Notes: a model not told the origin generated them from the sequence alone. A stretch of 64,000 nucleotides of DNA from Roseateles oligotrophus (GCF_025717515.1 NZ_JAJIRN010000007.1:124001-188000); one strand, 5' to 3'; shown: positions 23,897-32,967, numbered from the stretch's first letter. Numbers and translations are program-made.

Positions 23897-25291
23897 ATGA
23901 CAAGCAAGCCCCAGGTCTACCCCTATATTCCGAACTCCGTGCCGGCCGTCAAGGCCGCGATGCTGGCCGCCACCGGCGCCGCCTCGGTCGAAGAGTTCTA
24001 TGCCGATGTGCCGACCGAGTTGCGCATGGACCGGCCGCTGAATTTGCCGGCGCCGCTGCTGTCCGAGGCGCGCTTGAAGCGCCATGTGCAGGCCATCCTG
24101 GCGCGCAACCGGCATTGCGGCGAGGTCTTGAGCTTTTTGGGCGGCGGCTGCTACCAGCACCATGTGCCGGCCATCTGCGACGAGATCAACGGGCGCAGCG
24201 AATTCCTGACCGCCTATGCCGGCGAGCCCTATGACGACCATGGCCGCTTCCAGGCGCTGTGGGAATATTGCTCGATGATGGGCGAGCTGCTGAACCTGGA
24301 CGTGGTCAGCGTGCCGACCTATGACGGCATGCAGGCCGCAGCCACCGCCTGCTGCATGGCGGCGCGCCACAGCGGGCGCCGCCTTGTGCTGCTGGCCGCC
24401 AACACCAGCGCCGACAAGCGCTCGCATATCAAGACCTATGGCCGCAGCGAGATCGACTTCGTCGAGGTCGCGTTTGATCCCATCACCGGCCTCTTGGACC
24501 GGGGCGACCTGCGCGCCAAGTTGAGCCAAGAGGTGGCGGCCCTTTATCTGGATGTACCGAATTACTTCGGCGGTATCGACGAGGGGCAGGCGATTGCCGG
24601 CTTGGTCAAGTCGGCCGGCGCGATGCTGATCGTCGGCGTTGATCCGCTCTCGCTTGGGGTGCTGACTCCCCCTGGAGACTATGGCGCGGACATCGTCTGC
24701 GGCGACATCCAGTCCCTGGGCATGCATATGAGCTATGGCGGCGGCCATGGCGGCTTCATCGCCAGCCGCGACGAGGAGGCCTTGCTGATGCAATACCCGT
24801 CGCGCCTGTTCGGCATCGCGCCGACCTCGGTGCCGGGTCAATACGGCTTTGGCGATGTCGCCTACCAGCGCACCTCTTTCGACAAGCGCGAGCAGGGCAA
24901 CGAGTTTGTCGGCACGGCCGCGGCCCTGTGGGGCATCACCGCCGGGGTCTTCCTGGCCAGCCAGGGCCCGCAAGGCATGGTGGAGTTGGGCGAAGGCATC
25001 ATGAAGCGCGTCGCCTATGCGCGCCAGCGCTTAAGCACCTTGCCCGGCCTGCGGCTGGCCCATCCCGGCGCTGTGCATTTCAAGGAGTTCGTGCTCGACT
25101 TTTCGGCCACCGGCAAGACGGTGGCCGAGGTGAACGCGGGCTTGCGCGAGCGTGCCATCTTCGGCGGCCATGATTTGTCCGAGGCCTTCCCCGCGCTCGG
25201 CCAGTCCGCGCTTTATGCCTTCACCGAGGTCCACAGTCAGGCCGATATCGATGCCTTGGTGGACGCCCTTCGCGAGGTCCTCGCTTCATGA
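23897..25291 (+). CDS. gcvPA: Glycine decarboxylase subunit 1-like protein (divergent GcvPA)
   Basis: PLP-enzyme subunit of 464 residues related to the N-terminal half of the P-protein. Start at 23897 gives the family N-terminus YPYIPNSV; an ATG at 23852 is an alternative. The fold is recognisable (SFLGGGCYQHHVPAICDEI, VPTYDGMQAAATA), but the motif that normally reads YTPYQ..SQG is YAGEPYDDHG here, and the following FEYQT is WEYCS. GcvPA in its normal role decarboxylates glycine with GcvPB and passes aminomethyl to H-protein; no gcvT or gcvH is in the window. Betaproteobacteria normally use a single-chain GcvP, so this two-subunit paralogue may act on another amino acid. It overlaps the next gene by 4 bp. 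Confidence 0.82.
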   Translation: MTSKPQVYPYIPNSVPAVKAAMLAATGAASVEEFYADVPTELRMDRPLNLPAPLLSEARLKRHVQAILARNRHCGEVLSFLGGGCYQHHVPAICDEINGRSEFLTAYAGEPYDDHGRFQALWEYCSMMGELLNLDVVSVPTYDGMQAAATACCMAARHSGRRLVLLAANTSADKRSHIKTYGRSEIDFVEVAFDPITGLLDRGDLRAKLSQEVAALYLDVPNYFGGIDEGQAIAGLVKSAGAMLIVGVDPLSLGVLTPPGDYGADIVCGDIQSLGMHMSYGGGHGGFIASRDEEALLMQYPSRLFGIAPTSVPGQYGFGDVAYQRTSFDKREQGNEFVGTAAALWGITAGVFLASQGPQGMVELGEGIMKRVAYARQRLSTLPGLRLAHPGAVHFKEFVLDFSATGKTVAEVNAGLRERAIFGGHDLSEAFPALGQSALYAFTEVHSQADIDALVDALREVLAS

Positions 25292-26922
25292 ATCCCGTCA
25301 ATATGGAAAACATCTCCGCCCACCGCTTCACCGACGGCAAACCCAATCTGCGCCGCTACCAGCAAGCCCGCTGGGACGAGCCGGTGATCTTCGAACTCAG
25401 CCAGCCGGGTGAGCGCGCTTTGCTGACGCCCGAGCTGGAGCCGGCCATCGAAGCCGCCGCGCATGATGTGCTGTTCACGCTGCCGCCCGGCATGCGCCGC
25501 AAGCTGGCGCCCGCGCTGCCGGAGTTGAGCCAGAACCGCGTGCTGCGCCACTATCTGCGCTTGTCGCAGGAGACCTTGGGCGCCGACTTCAATGTCGACG
25601 TCGGCCAGGGCACTTGCACGATGAAGTACAACCCCAAGGTCAACGAACATCTGGCCCGCGATGCGCGCATGAGCGAGCTGCATCCGCTGCAAGACGAGAG
25701 CACGGTGCAGGGCATCTTGCATGTGATGCATGAGATGGAAGGCGTGTTGAAGGAGGTCTCCGGCATGGACGCGGTGAGCCTGCAGCCCCGCTCGGGCTCG
25801 CAGGCGATCTATGCCAATCTGGCGATGATCCGGGCCTGGTTCGAAGCGCGCGGCGAGGCTGGCGAGCGGGACGAGATCATCACGACCATCTTCAGTCACC
25901 CGTCCGACGCGGCCTGCGCCAAGGTCTTGGGCTACAAGGTCATCACGCTCTACCCGGATGCAGAGGGCTACCCCGATCTGGCAGCGATGCAGGCGGCGGT
26001 CGGCCCGCGCACCGCCGCGCTGATCATCACCAACCCGGAAGACACCGGCATCTTCAACGCCAAGATCCGCGAGTTCGTGGCCGCCGCCCATGGAGTCGGC
26101 GCGCTGGCTTGCTATGACCAGGCCAATGCAAACGGCCTTTTAGGCATCACCCGGGCGCGCGAGGCCGGTTTCGATCTCAGCCATTTCAATCTGCACAAGA
26201 CTTTTTCAACCCCGCACGCCTGCGGCGGCCCTGCGGTCGGGGCCTGCGCGGTGACGGCGGCGCTGGCGCCGTTTCTCCCCCGACCCGTGATCGTCAAGGA
26301 GCCGGACGGTCGCTACCGCATAGAACAGGGCGGCGAGCGCTCGATCGGCAAGGTGGCGGCCTTTATGGGCACGGCCAGCATTGTCTTGCGCGCCTATGCC
26401 TGGGTGATGAATCTGGGCGCGGCGGGCCTGCGCGAGGTGGCCGAGATCGCGGTCTTGAACAACAACTACATGATGGCGCAATTGCTGAAGATTCGCGGCC
26501 TGTCGGCGCCTTATGCGCCGGGCAAGCGGCGTATCGAGCAGGTGCGCTACAGCTGGGCCGAGCTCTGCGCCGAGACCGGCGTGCACTCGGGTGATATCGG
26601 CCTGCGTGCCGCCGACTACGGCGTCCATTACTGGACCAGCCACCACCCCTATGTGGTGCCCGAGCCGGCCACCATCGAGCCGACCGAGTCTTACTCGCGT
26701 GCCGATCTGGATGAGTTCGCGCAGATCATGAGCCGCGTCGCCGACGAGGCCAGAGCCGACCCCGAGATGCTGCGCAGCGCCCCGCATAACTGCCCGACAA
26801 GGCGCATTGACGAATCCTGCCTGGATGACCCCAAGCGCTGGGCCATCACCTGGCGCGGCTGGCAGCGCAAGCTGGCCGAGCATGGCGTGGCCACGCCCAC
26901 CGCGATGGACCGGGCATTTTGA
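25288..26922 (+). CDS. gcvPB: Glycine decarboxylase subunit 2-like protein (divergent GcvPB)
   Basis: Catalytic PLP subunit of 544 residues. Lys304 in HFNLHKTFSTPH is the PLP lysine and CTMKYNPKVNE near residue 110 is family-typical. Several normally fixed motifs are altered: HGGGGPG after the lysine is HACGGPA; the SAHGTNPAS segment reads FSHPSDAACA; QPAAGA reads QPRSGSQ. The enzyme therefore probably keeps PLP chemistry with a changed substrate pocket (inference). Start at 25288 overlaps gcvPA (ATGA). The downstream AcoX-like gene begins one base after its stop, so the three are one unit. Confidence 0.82.
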   Translation: MNPVNMENISAHRFTDGKPNLRRYQQARWDEPVIFELSQPGERALLTPELEPAIEAAAHDVLFTLPPGMRRKLAPALPELSQNRVLRHYLRLSQETLGADFNVDVGQGTCTMKYNPKVNEHLARDARMSELHPLQDESTVQGILHVMHEMEGVLKEVSGMDAVSLQPRSGSQAIYANLAMIRAWFEARGEAGERDEIITTIFSHPSDAACAKVLGYKVITLYPDAEGYPDLAAMQAAVGPRTAALIITNPEDTGIFNAKIREFVAAAHGVGALACYDQANANGLLGITRAREAGFDLSHFNLHKTFSTPHACGGPAVGACAVTAALAPFLPRPVIVKEPDGRYRIEQGGERSIGKVAAFMGTASIVLRAYAWVMNLGAAGLREVAEIAVLNNNYMMAQLLKIRGLSAPYAPGKRRIEQVRYSWAELCAETGVHSGDIGLRAADYGVHYWTSHHPYVVPEPATIEPTESYSRADLDEFAQIMSRVADEARADPEMLRSAPHNCPTRRIDESCLDDPKRWAITWRGWQRKLAEHGVATPTAMDRAF

Positions 26923-26923
26923 G

Positions 26924-28042
26924 ATGAACCCTCGCGTCGGCCTGATCATCAACCCGCTGGCGGGCGCCGGCGGCAAGCTGGGTTTGCACGGCAGCGATGG
27001 GCTGCACAGCGCAGCGGCCTCGGCCTGGTCCGGCGAGCGGGCCGCGCTGGCGCTGGCCGGCTTTGGCGCGGGCTTGGCGGTCGACTGGGTCAGCGGGCCG
27101 GGGGTGATGGGCGCGGATTTGTTGCGGGCCTTGGGAGCCGAACCGCAAGTGCTGAGTCTGGCGTCTGCCGGCTCCAGCAGCGCGGCGGACACGCGCGAGC
27201 TGGTGGCTCGGATGCAGCAAGTCGGCCTTGATCTGCTCTTGTTTGCCGGCGGTGACGGCACGGCGCGGGATGTGCTGGACGCGCTGGCCACCGACGCCGC
27301 GCTGCCGGTGCTGGGCATTCCGGCCGGGGTCAAAATGCAGTCGGCCTGTTTTGGCGTCAGTCCGGCGGCGGCCGGTCGGCTGGCGATGGGATTTCTGGCC
27401 ACGCAGCGGCGCTGCACCGAGCCGCGTGAGGTGATGGATCTGGATGAGGGCGCGCTGCGCCAGGGTCGGGTCTTGCCTCGCTTGTACGGCTACCTGGCCA
27501 CGCCGACCGACCCGCGCCTGTTGCAGGGACGCAAGACGCGCAGCGCGCCGGCCGACGCCGAGGCCGCAGCGGCCTTGGCGGCCAGCTTGTTGCCGCAACT
27601 GCAGCAGGGCTTGCATCTGATCGGGCCGGGCAGCACGACCTGGGCCTTGAAGTCGGCGCTGGGCCTGGCCGGTAGTTTGATTGGTGTCGATGTCGTCATT
27701 GACGGCCGCCTCTGGTTGCGCGATGCCAATGAGGCGCAGCTGTTGGAATTGCTGGCCGCCATGCCGGGGCGGGCGCGGCTGTGGCTGACGGCGATAGGTG
27801 GCCAGGGCCATGTGATCGGGCGCGGCAATGCGCCGCTCAGCGCCAGAGTCTTGCGCCAACTCGGCCCAGCGGCGTTGACGGTGTTGATGACGCCGACCAA
27901 GCTGCAAGCGATGGCGGGTCAAGGCGGCGGGGTGCTGCGCGTGGACAGCGGCTGCGCCGAGGTGGACGCCTTGTTCAGCGGCCCGGTGCGGGTGCTGACC
28001 GGGCCGCGTGATCGGGCGATCTTGAGATTGGTGGCAGAGTAG
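26924..28042 (+). CDS. AcoX/NAD-kinase-like protein
   Basis: Protein of 372 residues in the NAD-kinase/AcoX-like group. The N-terminal VGLIINPLAGAGGKLGL and FAGGDGTARDVLDAL (GGDGT) motifs and GIPAGVKMQSACFGVSP are characteristic. AcoX proteins accompany acetoin and other 2-oxo-acid dehydrogenase complexes in Burkholderiales, but their reaction is unsettled; a kinase acting on NAD or another small molecule is likely from the fold. It starts one base after the GcvPB-like stop, which argues for a functional link with the divergent decarboxylase. The in-frame extension to 26807 lies inside gcvPB. Confidence 0.8.
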   Translation: MNPRVGLIINPLAGAGGKLGLHGSDGLHSAAASAWSGERAALALAGFGAGLAVDWVSGPGVMGADLLRALGAEPQVLSLASAGSSSAADTRELVARMQQVGLDLLLFAGGDGTARDVLDALATDAALPVLGIPAGVKMQSACFGVSPAAAGRLAMGFLATQRRCTEPREVMDLDEGALRQGRVLPRLYGYLATPTDPRLLQGRKTRSAPADAEAAAALAASLLPQLQQGLHLIGPGSTTWALKSALGLAGSLIGVDVVIDGRLWLRDANEAQLLELLAAMPGRARLWLTAIGGQGHVIGRGNAPLSARVLRQLGPAALTVLMTPTKLQAMAGQGGGVLRVDSGCAEVDALFSGPVRVLTGPRDRAILRLVAE

Positions 28043-28094
28043 TCCCCGGCCCAAAGAATCAAACCGAAAAAATATCAAATTGGAGATGACGACG

Positions 28095-28889
28095 ATGCAA
28101 GCAACAACACAAATGAGCGCCGGTGAACTGCGCGGCAAGGTGGCCTTGATCACCGGCGCCGGCTCCGGCATTGGCCGCGCCACCGCGCTGCTGTTCGCCG
28201 CGGAAGGCGCCCGCGTGGTGGTCTGCGATTTGAACGCCGAGGGCGCGGCGGCGACCGTGGGCGAGATCGAGGCGGCCGGCGGCGAGGCCTTGGCTGTGCA
28301 GGCGAATGTGGCGCTGGCCGCCGATTGCCAGCGCAGCGTGCAAGAGACGCTGGCCGCTTATGGCCGGCTCGATGTGCTGTTCAATAACGCCGGCATTACG
28401 CGGCGTGCGAATGTGGTGGACACCAGCGAGGCCGATTGGGACGCGGTGATGGCCGTCAACGTCAAGTCGATTTTCCTGATGAGCAAATACGCGGTGCCGG
28501 TGATGGTGAGCCAAGGCGGCGGCAGCATCATCAATTCGGGCTCCGGTTGGGGCCTGGTCGGCGGCAAGGACGCTGTTTCTTATTGCGCCTCCAAGGGGGC
28601 GGTGGTGAACATGACGCGGGCGATGGCGGTTGACCATGGGCCGCAGCAGATCCGCGTCAACAGCGTTTGCCCCGGCGACACCGACACCGCGATGCTGCGC
28701 AACGAGGCACAGCAACTCGGCCTGGCCGACATGGCGCTGGTCGAAGCCGGCAATGCAAGGCCGCTGATGCGGGTCGGGCAGGCGCGCGAGATTGCGCAGG
28801 TGGTGCTGTTTCTGGCCAGTGACCGCTCATCCTTTGTCACCGGCTCGGCCTATGTGGTGGACGGTGGCGGGCTGGCGGGTTCGGCCTGA
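28095..28889 (+). CDS. SDR-family oxidoreductase
   Basis: NAD(P)-dependent short-chain dehydrogenase of 264 residues: GAGSGIG cofactor loop (21-27), NNAG, catalytic Ser150, Tyr163 and Lys167. ATG at 28095 has GGAG 9 bases upstream and is preferred to the ones at 28080 and 28086. It lies 52 bp after the AcoX-like gene and 120 bp before the glycoside operon, so it probably ends the GcvP-like unit. Substrate unknown; similar SDRs act on sugars, acetoin or sugar acids. Confidence 0.85.
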   Translation: MQATTQMSAGELRGKVALITGAGSGIGRATALLFAAEGARVVVCDLNAEGAAATVGEIEAAGGEALAVQANVALAADCQRSVQETLAAYGRLDVLFNNAGITRRANVVDTSEADWDAVMAVNVKSIFLMSKYAVPVMVSQGGGSIINSGSGWGLVGGKDAVSYCASKGAVVNMTRAMAVDHGPQQIRVNSVCPGDTDTAMLRNEAQQLGLADMALVEAGNARPLMRVGQAREIAQVVLFLASDRSSFVTGSAYVVDGGGLAGSA

Positions 28890-28981
28890 CGGGACTGCTC
28901 TGTGGCTTTGCATGACCTCAGACACAGCGGGTTTTCACTGCTGTTCTGAACGGCATGCCGGAAATATATTTGTCACATTCA

Positions 28982-29003
28982 TAAATCATAACGTTTCAAT
29001 TTA
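28982..29003. promoter_or_regulatory. LacI-type operator before the glycoside operon
   Basis: A 22-bp dyad centred on CG at 28992/28993: core AACGTT (28990-28995) flanked by TAAAT (28982-28986) and ATTTA (28999-29003), with three mismatched bases per side in between. Central-CG dyads with AACGTT cores are typical of LacI-family operators. It ends 6 bp before the first start codon of the operon that encodes a LacI regulator at 38866-39939, so repression by that protein is a reasonable inference. Confidence 0.5.
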
Positions 29004-29009
29004 CACATC

Positions 29010-31052
29010 ATGCTCAATTGGGGAATCATCGGCGCCGGCAACATCTCGGGCGCTTTCGCACAGGGTTTGACGCAGACCGACAGTGGCGCGCTGGTGGCGG
29101 TGGCCAGCCGTGACGCCGTCAAGGCCCAGGCCTTTGCCGACAAACATGGCTCGCTGGCCTGTCCGCCACAGGCGCATGGCAGCTACGAGGCCTTACTGGC
29201 CGACCCGGCCGTGCAGGCGGTCTATATCGGCCTGCCGCACACCGAACATCTGCACTGGACGGTGCTGGCGTTGCGGGCCGGCAAGCATGTGCTGTGCGAG
29301 AAGCCGCTGGGCCTGAACCATGCCGAGGCGATGATCGCCTTCGACGAGGCCGAGCGGGCCGGCCGCCTGCTGATGGAAGCCTTTATGTACCGCTGCCTGC
29401 CGCAAACGGCCAAGCTGGTGGAACTGCTGCGCGCCGGCACCATCGGCGAGGTGCGCCACATCCAGGCCTCGTTTTGCTACAGCTCGACGCCGCGTGTCGG
29501 CTCGCGCACCTGGGAGGCCTCGCTGGCCGGCGGCGCGATTCTGGATGTCGGCTGCTATCCCGTCTCGATGGCGCGTTTGATTGCCGGCGTGGCGCAGGGC
29601 CAGCCCTTCGCCGAGCCGCTCAAGCTGACGGCGATGGGCAAGCTGCACGAGGGCGCCAGCGGTCCGGTCGATGAATGGGCCACCGCCACCCTGCTGTTCC
29701 CCGGCGACATCGTCGCGCAGCTGAGCACGGCGGTGCGCTTCGAGCAGGAGGAGTCGCTGCGCATTGGCGGCACGCAAGGTGCGCTGGTGGTGCCCAATCC
29801 CTGGTACGGTGCGGGCGCCGAAGCGGGCGAAAGCCGCATCGAGCTCTATGTGGACGAGGCGCTGGCGCAAAGCTGGACCATCCCAACCGATCGTGGCCTC
29901 TATGCCTACGAGGCCGATGCGTTTGCGCAGGCGGTGAAGGCGGCCGCTATTCCCCATCCGGCCATGAACTCTGCGGATTCGCTAGCCAATCTGGCCGTGA
30001 TGGACCGCTGGCGTCAGGCCATCGGCCTGTCCTATCCCAAAGAAGCCGAAGCCGCCATGCAGGGCCGCCAAACGCTGGCCGGCCTGCGGCTCGCCCGCCG
30101 CGCCGATGCGCTGATGAGTTATGGCCAGGTGCCGGGGCTTGAGGGTAAGCCGGTGTCGCGCCTGATCATGGGTGTCGACAACCAGGAAAATCTCAGCCAT
30201 GCGGCGGCGCTGTTCGATGACTACATCGAGCGCGGCGGCAATGCTTTCGACACCGCCTGGGTCTATGACTTCGAGGGTGGCCACAGCGAGGCGATTCTGG
30301 GTCAGTGGCTGCGAGCGCGCGGCATCCGCGACGAGATCGTCTTGATCGCCAAGGGCGCCCACACGCCTAACTGCACACCCGAAGGCATGCGCAGCGAGTT
30401 GGCCGAGAGCCTGGAGCGCCTGCAGACCGATCATGCCGACCTCTACATCCTGCACCGCGACAACCCCGAGGTGCCGGTGGGCGAGTTTGTCGAGGCGCTG
30501 AACGAGCAGCGCCGCCTCGGCCGCTTCAAGGCCTTTGGCGGCTCTAACTGGTCATTGGAGCGGGTGGCGCAGGCCAATGCCTACGCGGCGGCCAAGGGTC
30601 TGCAGGGTTTCTCTTTGCTCAATAACCAGCTCAGCCTTGCGCGCATGCAGGCGCCGATCTGGCGCGGTTGCGTGTCGGCCGGCGACCCGGCCTCGCGCCA
30701 GCGGCTGGCCGAGCAGGGGCTGGCCTTGTTCGCCTGGTCCTCGCAGGCGCGTGGCTTCTTCACCGACCGCGCCGGCCCGGATCGCCGTGAGGACGAAGAG
30801 CTGGTGCGTTGCTGGTATAGCGCCGCCAACTTCGAGCGTCGCGCCCGCGCCCAGAAATTGGCCGCCGAGAAAGGTGTGCAGGCGATCAATATCGCGCTGG
30901 CCTGGGTGCTGGCGCAGGCCTTCCCGGCCTTCAGCCTGATCGGTCCGCGCAGCATTGCCGAGACTGCCAGTTCGATGCGGGCCTTGAGCGTGCAGTTGAC
31001 GGCCGAAGAAATGGCCTGGTTAGACCTCGCCGAGCAAGGATCACCGGCATGA
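29010..31052 (+). CDS. Gfo/Idh/MocA dehydrogenase fused to aldo/keto reductase
   Basis: Single 680-residue chain joining two oxidoreductases. Residues 1-340 form a Gfo/Idh/MocA domain: GIIGAGN (5-11) for NAD(P), catalytic Lys in CEKPLG (98), and a DVGCYPV segment. Residues about 370-680 form an aldo/keto reductase with the full tetrad Asp414, Tyr419, Lys448 and His482; the usual N-terminal strand of AKRs is modified to VSRLIMGVDNQ. The linker AMQGRQTLAGLRLARRADAL joins them without a stop. One domain could oxidise and the other reduce a sugar with local cofactor recycling (inference). The ATG at 29010 follows an AT-rich region and lacks a strong ribosome site; the next gene overlaps by 4 bp. 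Confidence 0.88.
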   Translation: MLNWGIIGAGNISGAFAQGLTQTDSGALVAVASRDAVKAQAFADKHGSLACPPQAHGSYEALLADPAVQAVYIGLPHTEHLHWTVLALRAGKHVLCEKPLGLNHAEAMIAFDEAERAGRLLMEAFMYRCLPQTAKLVELLRAGTIGEVRHIQASFCYSSTPRVGSRTWEASLAGGAILDVGCYPVSMARLIAGVAQGQPFAEPLKLTAMGKLHEGASGPVDEWATATLLFPGDIVAQLSTAVRFEQEESLRIGGTQGALVVPNPWYGAGAEAGESRIELYVDEALAQSWTIPTDRGLYAYEADAFAQAVKAAAIPHPAMNSADSLANLAVMDRWRQAIGLSYPKEAEAAMQGRQTLAGLRLARRADALMSYGQVPGLEGKPVSRLIMGVDNQENLSHAAALFDDYIERGGNAFDTAWVYDFEGGHSEAILGQWLRARGIRDEIVLIAKGAHTPNCTPEGMRSELAESLERLQTDHADLYILHRDNPEVPVGEFVEALNEQRRLGRFKAFGGSNWSLERVAQANAYAAAKGLQGFSLLNNQLSLARMQAPIWRGCVSAGDPASRQRLAEQGLALFAWSSQARGFFTDRAGPDRREDEELVRCWYSAANFERRARAQKLAAEKGVQAINIALAWVLAQAFPAFSLIGPRSIAETASSMRALSVQLTAEEMAWLDLAEQGSPA

Positions 31053-32170
31053 TGGCGGCATCTCAGATCAAGCCGACGGCTGTCGCCATCATCGGCGCCG
31101 GCGACATCTTCCCGGCCTATGCCAAGGGCCTGGCCCAGTTCGGCAATTTGCGTCTGATCGGCGTGGCCGACGCTAAGCCCGAGGCCGCGCAGAGTCGCGC
31201 CGCCGAGTTCGATCTGCCTTTGATGAGCCTGGATCAGTTGCTCGGCAGCGAGGCCGAAATCATCATCAACCTGACCCCGCCGCTTGCTCACCGGGCGGTT
31301 GGCGAGGCGGTTCTGAAGGCCGGCAAGCATCTCTATACCGAGAAACCGCTGGCAGGCAGTTTTGCCGACGGAGCCGCCTTGATGGAGAAGGCTGCTGCGC
31401 TTGGCCTGCGCATCGGCTGCGCGCCCGACACATTCCTGGGTGGTGCGGGCCAGGCCGCGCGCGCGCTGGTCGACGCAAACGGCATTGGCCGCATCGTCGC
31501 CGGCCAAGCCACGATGATGGAGCGCGGCCCCGATGACTGGCATCCCAACCCCGAGTTTTTCTACCGCCCTGGCGCCGGGCCGCTGATGGACATGGGCGTC
31601 TATTACCTGACGCAGCTGGTGCAACTGCTGGGCCCGATCACGCTCGTCAGCGGCTTGGCCCACACGAGTTGGCCGCTGCGGCAGATTCCGCGTGGCCCGC
31701 GCCAGGGCGAGCACATCAAGGTCGAAACGCCGACCCATCTGGTCGCCGGCCTGACGTTTGAGCAGGGCGCCTTCATCACGCTGAGCACCAGCTTCGATGT
31801 CTGGAAGCACAAGAGCAGCCATATCGAGTTGTTCGGCGAGCTGGGCAGCCTGGTGTTGCCGGACCCGAACCAGTTCGGCGGTGAGCTTGAGCTGTGTGTG
31901 GCCGATGGCGACTGGGCGGCGCAAGCGCCGCTGGCCTTCACCGGCCGGCACCGGGGCCTGGGCGTGGCCGAGATGGCCGATGCCTTGCGCAGCGGCCGGC
32001 CGCACCGCGCGAGCGGCGAGATGGCGTTGCATGTGCTTGAGGCGATGGACGCGATTCTGCGGTCGGCCGAGCAGCAGGCTCCGCTGGCGCTGCAGACCCG
32101 CTGCGCAAGACCCGACCCCGTCCCGGCCGGTTTTGCCGCCAGCCTTCAGATGCAGGAGCAATGCGCATGA
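31049..32170 (+). CDS. Gfo/Idh/MocA-family oxidoreductase
   Basis: NAD(P)-dependent sugar oxidoreductase of 373 residues. Rossmann motif VAIIGAGDIFPAYAKGL at the N-terminus, active-site Lys in LYTEKPLAG, and a C-terminal substrate-binding sheet with GAGPLMDMGVYYLTQL. Enzymes of this family oxidise or reduce a sugar hydroxyl, often at C3. It is translationally coupled to the fusion gene before it and the TIM-barrel gene after it (both ATGA overlaps), the pairing seen in 3-keto-glycoside pathways. Substrate not known. Confidence 0.87.
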   Translation: MMAASQIKPTAVAIIGAGDIFPAYAKGLAQFGNLRLIGVADAKPEAAQSRAAEFDLPLMSLDQLLGSEAEIIINLTPPLAHRAVGEAVLKAGKHLYTEKPLAGSFADGAALMEKAAALGLRIGCAPDTFLGGAGQAARALVDANGIGRIVAGQATMMERGPDDWHPNPEFFYRPGAGPLMDMGVYYLTQLVQLLGPITLVSGLAHTSWPLRQIPRGPRQGEHIKVETPTHLVAGLTFEQGAFITLSTSFDVWKHKSSHIELFGELGSLVLPDPNQFGGELELCVADGDWAAQAPLAFTGRHRGLGVAEMADALRSGRPHRASGEMALHVLEAMDAILRSAEQQAPLALQTRCARPDPVPAGFAASLQMQEQCA

Positions 32171-32943
32171 CTTCGAATCAAACCGGGGTTCGCATCGCCC
32201 TGCAGCTCTACACCGTGCGCGCCGTCGGCGATCTGGTGGCCCGACTGGAACTCGCGAAGCAGGTCGGCTATGCCTGGGTCGAGACCGAAGCCTTGCATGG
32301 CTTGAGCCGCAGCGACTTTGTTGCCGCGCTGCAGGCCTCGGGCCTGAGGCTGGCTTCCATGCATGTGGAAATGAGCGATCTGGCCGAGCGACTGGACGAG
32401 ATCGTCGCCTCGCTCAAGGCCTGTGCCTGCACGCAGCTGGTGATGCCCTGGCTGGACGAGACCGAGCGGCCGCAGGACAGCGCCGGCTGGTTGGCCTTGG
32501 CAGCCACCTTGCAAGCCCATGCGCTGGTATTGCAGGGCCAGGGCATCACGCTGGCCTATCACAACCATGCCTTCGAGTTCGAGCGGCTTGGGCAAGACGG
32601 CCGCACGGTCTTGGAGACCTTGCTGGAGGCCGCGCCGAGCTTGCGCTGGCAAGCCGATGTGGCCTGGGTAGCCCGGGCGGGCGAGGCGCCGATGGCATGG
32701 CTGGAACGCTACGCCTTGCGCCTGCAGTCGGTGCATGTGAAGGACCTGGCCAAGCCTGGAGCCGAGTTGGGCGAGATCGAACAAGGCTGGGCCACGTTGG
32801 GCGAGGGGCGTCTGGATTGGCCGGCCTGGCTGCCTTGGCTGAGCCAGCGCGTGAACACCTTCATCGTCGAGCATGACCAGCCCAGCCAGCCGGCGCGCAC
32901 CGCAGCGCAGGGCCTGCGCTATCTGGCCGGTCTTTTGGCCTAA
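32167..32943 (+). CDS. Sugar phosphate isomerase/epimerase-like TIM barrel
   Basis: Xylose-isomerase-like TIM barrel of 258 residues. Starts with IALQLYTVR as in this family; metal ligands are likely His in YHNHAFEF, Asp in QADVAWVAR, His in SVHVKD and Glu in VEHDQP. ATG at 32167 is chosen: it overlaps the preceding stop (ATGA) and has AGGAG 8 bases upstream, whereas an ATG at 32161 would be only 2 bases from it. Relatives catalyse epimerisation, isomerisation or the elimination/hydration of 3-keto-glycosides. Placement beside Gfo/Idh/MocA genes supports the last role (inference). Confidence 0.83.
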   Translation: MTSNQTGVRIALQLYTVRAVGDLVARLELAKQVGYAWVETEALHGLSRSDFVAALQASGLRLASMHVEMSDLAERLDEIVASLKACACTQLVMPWLDETERPQDSAGWLALAATLQAHALVLQGQGITLAYHNHAFEFERLGQDGRTVLETLLEAAPSLRWQADVAWVARAGEAPMAWLERYALRLQSVHVKDLAKPGAELGEIEQGWATLGEGRLDWPAWLPWLSQRVNTFIVEHDQPSQPARTAAQGLRYLAGLLA

Positions 32944-32967
32944 AGAAGAATAGAAGAGGGCGACACC

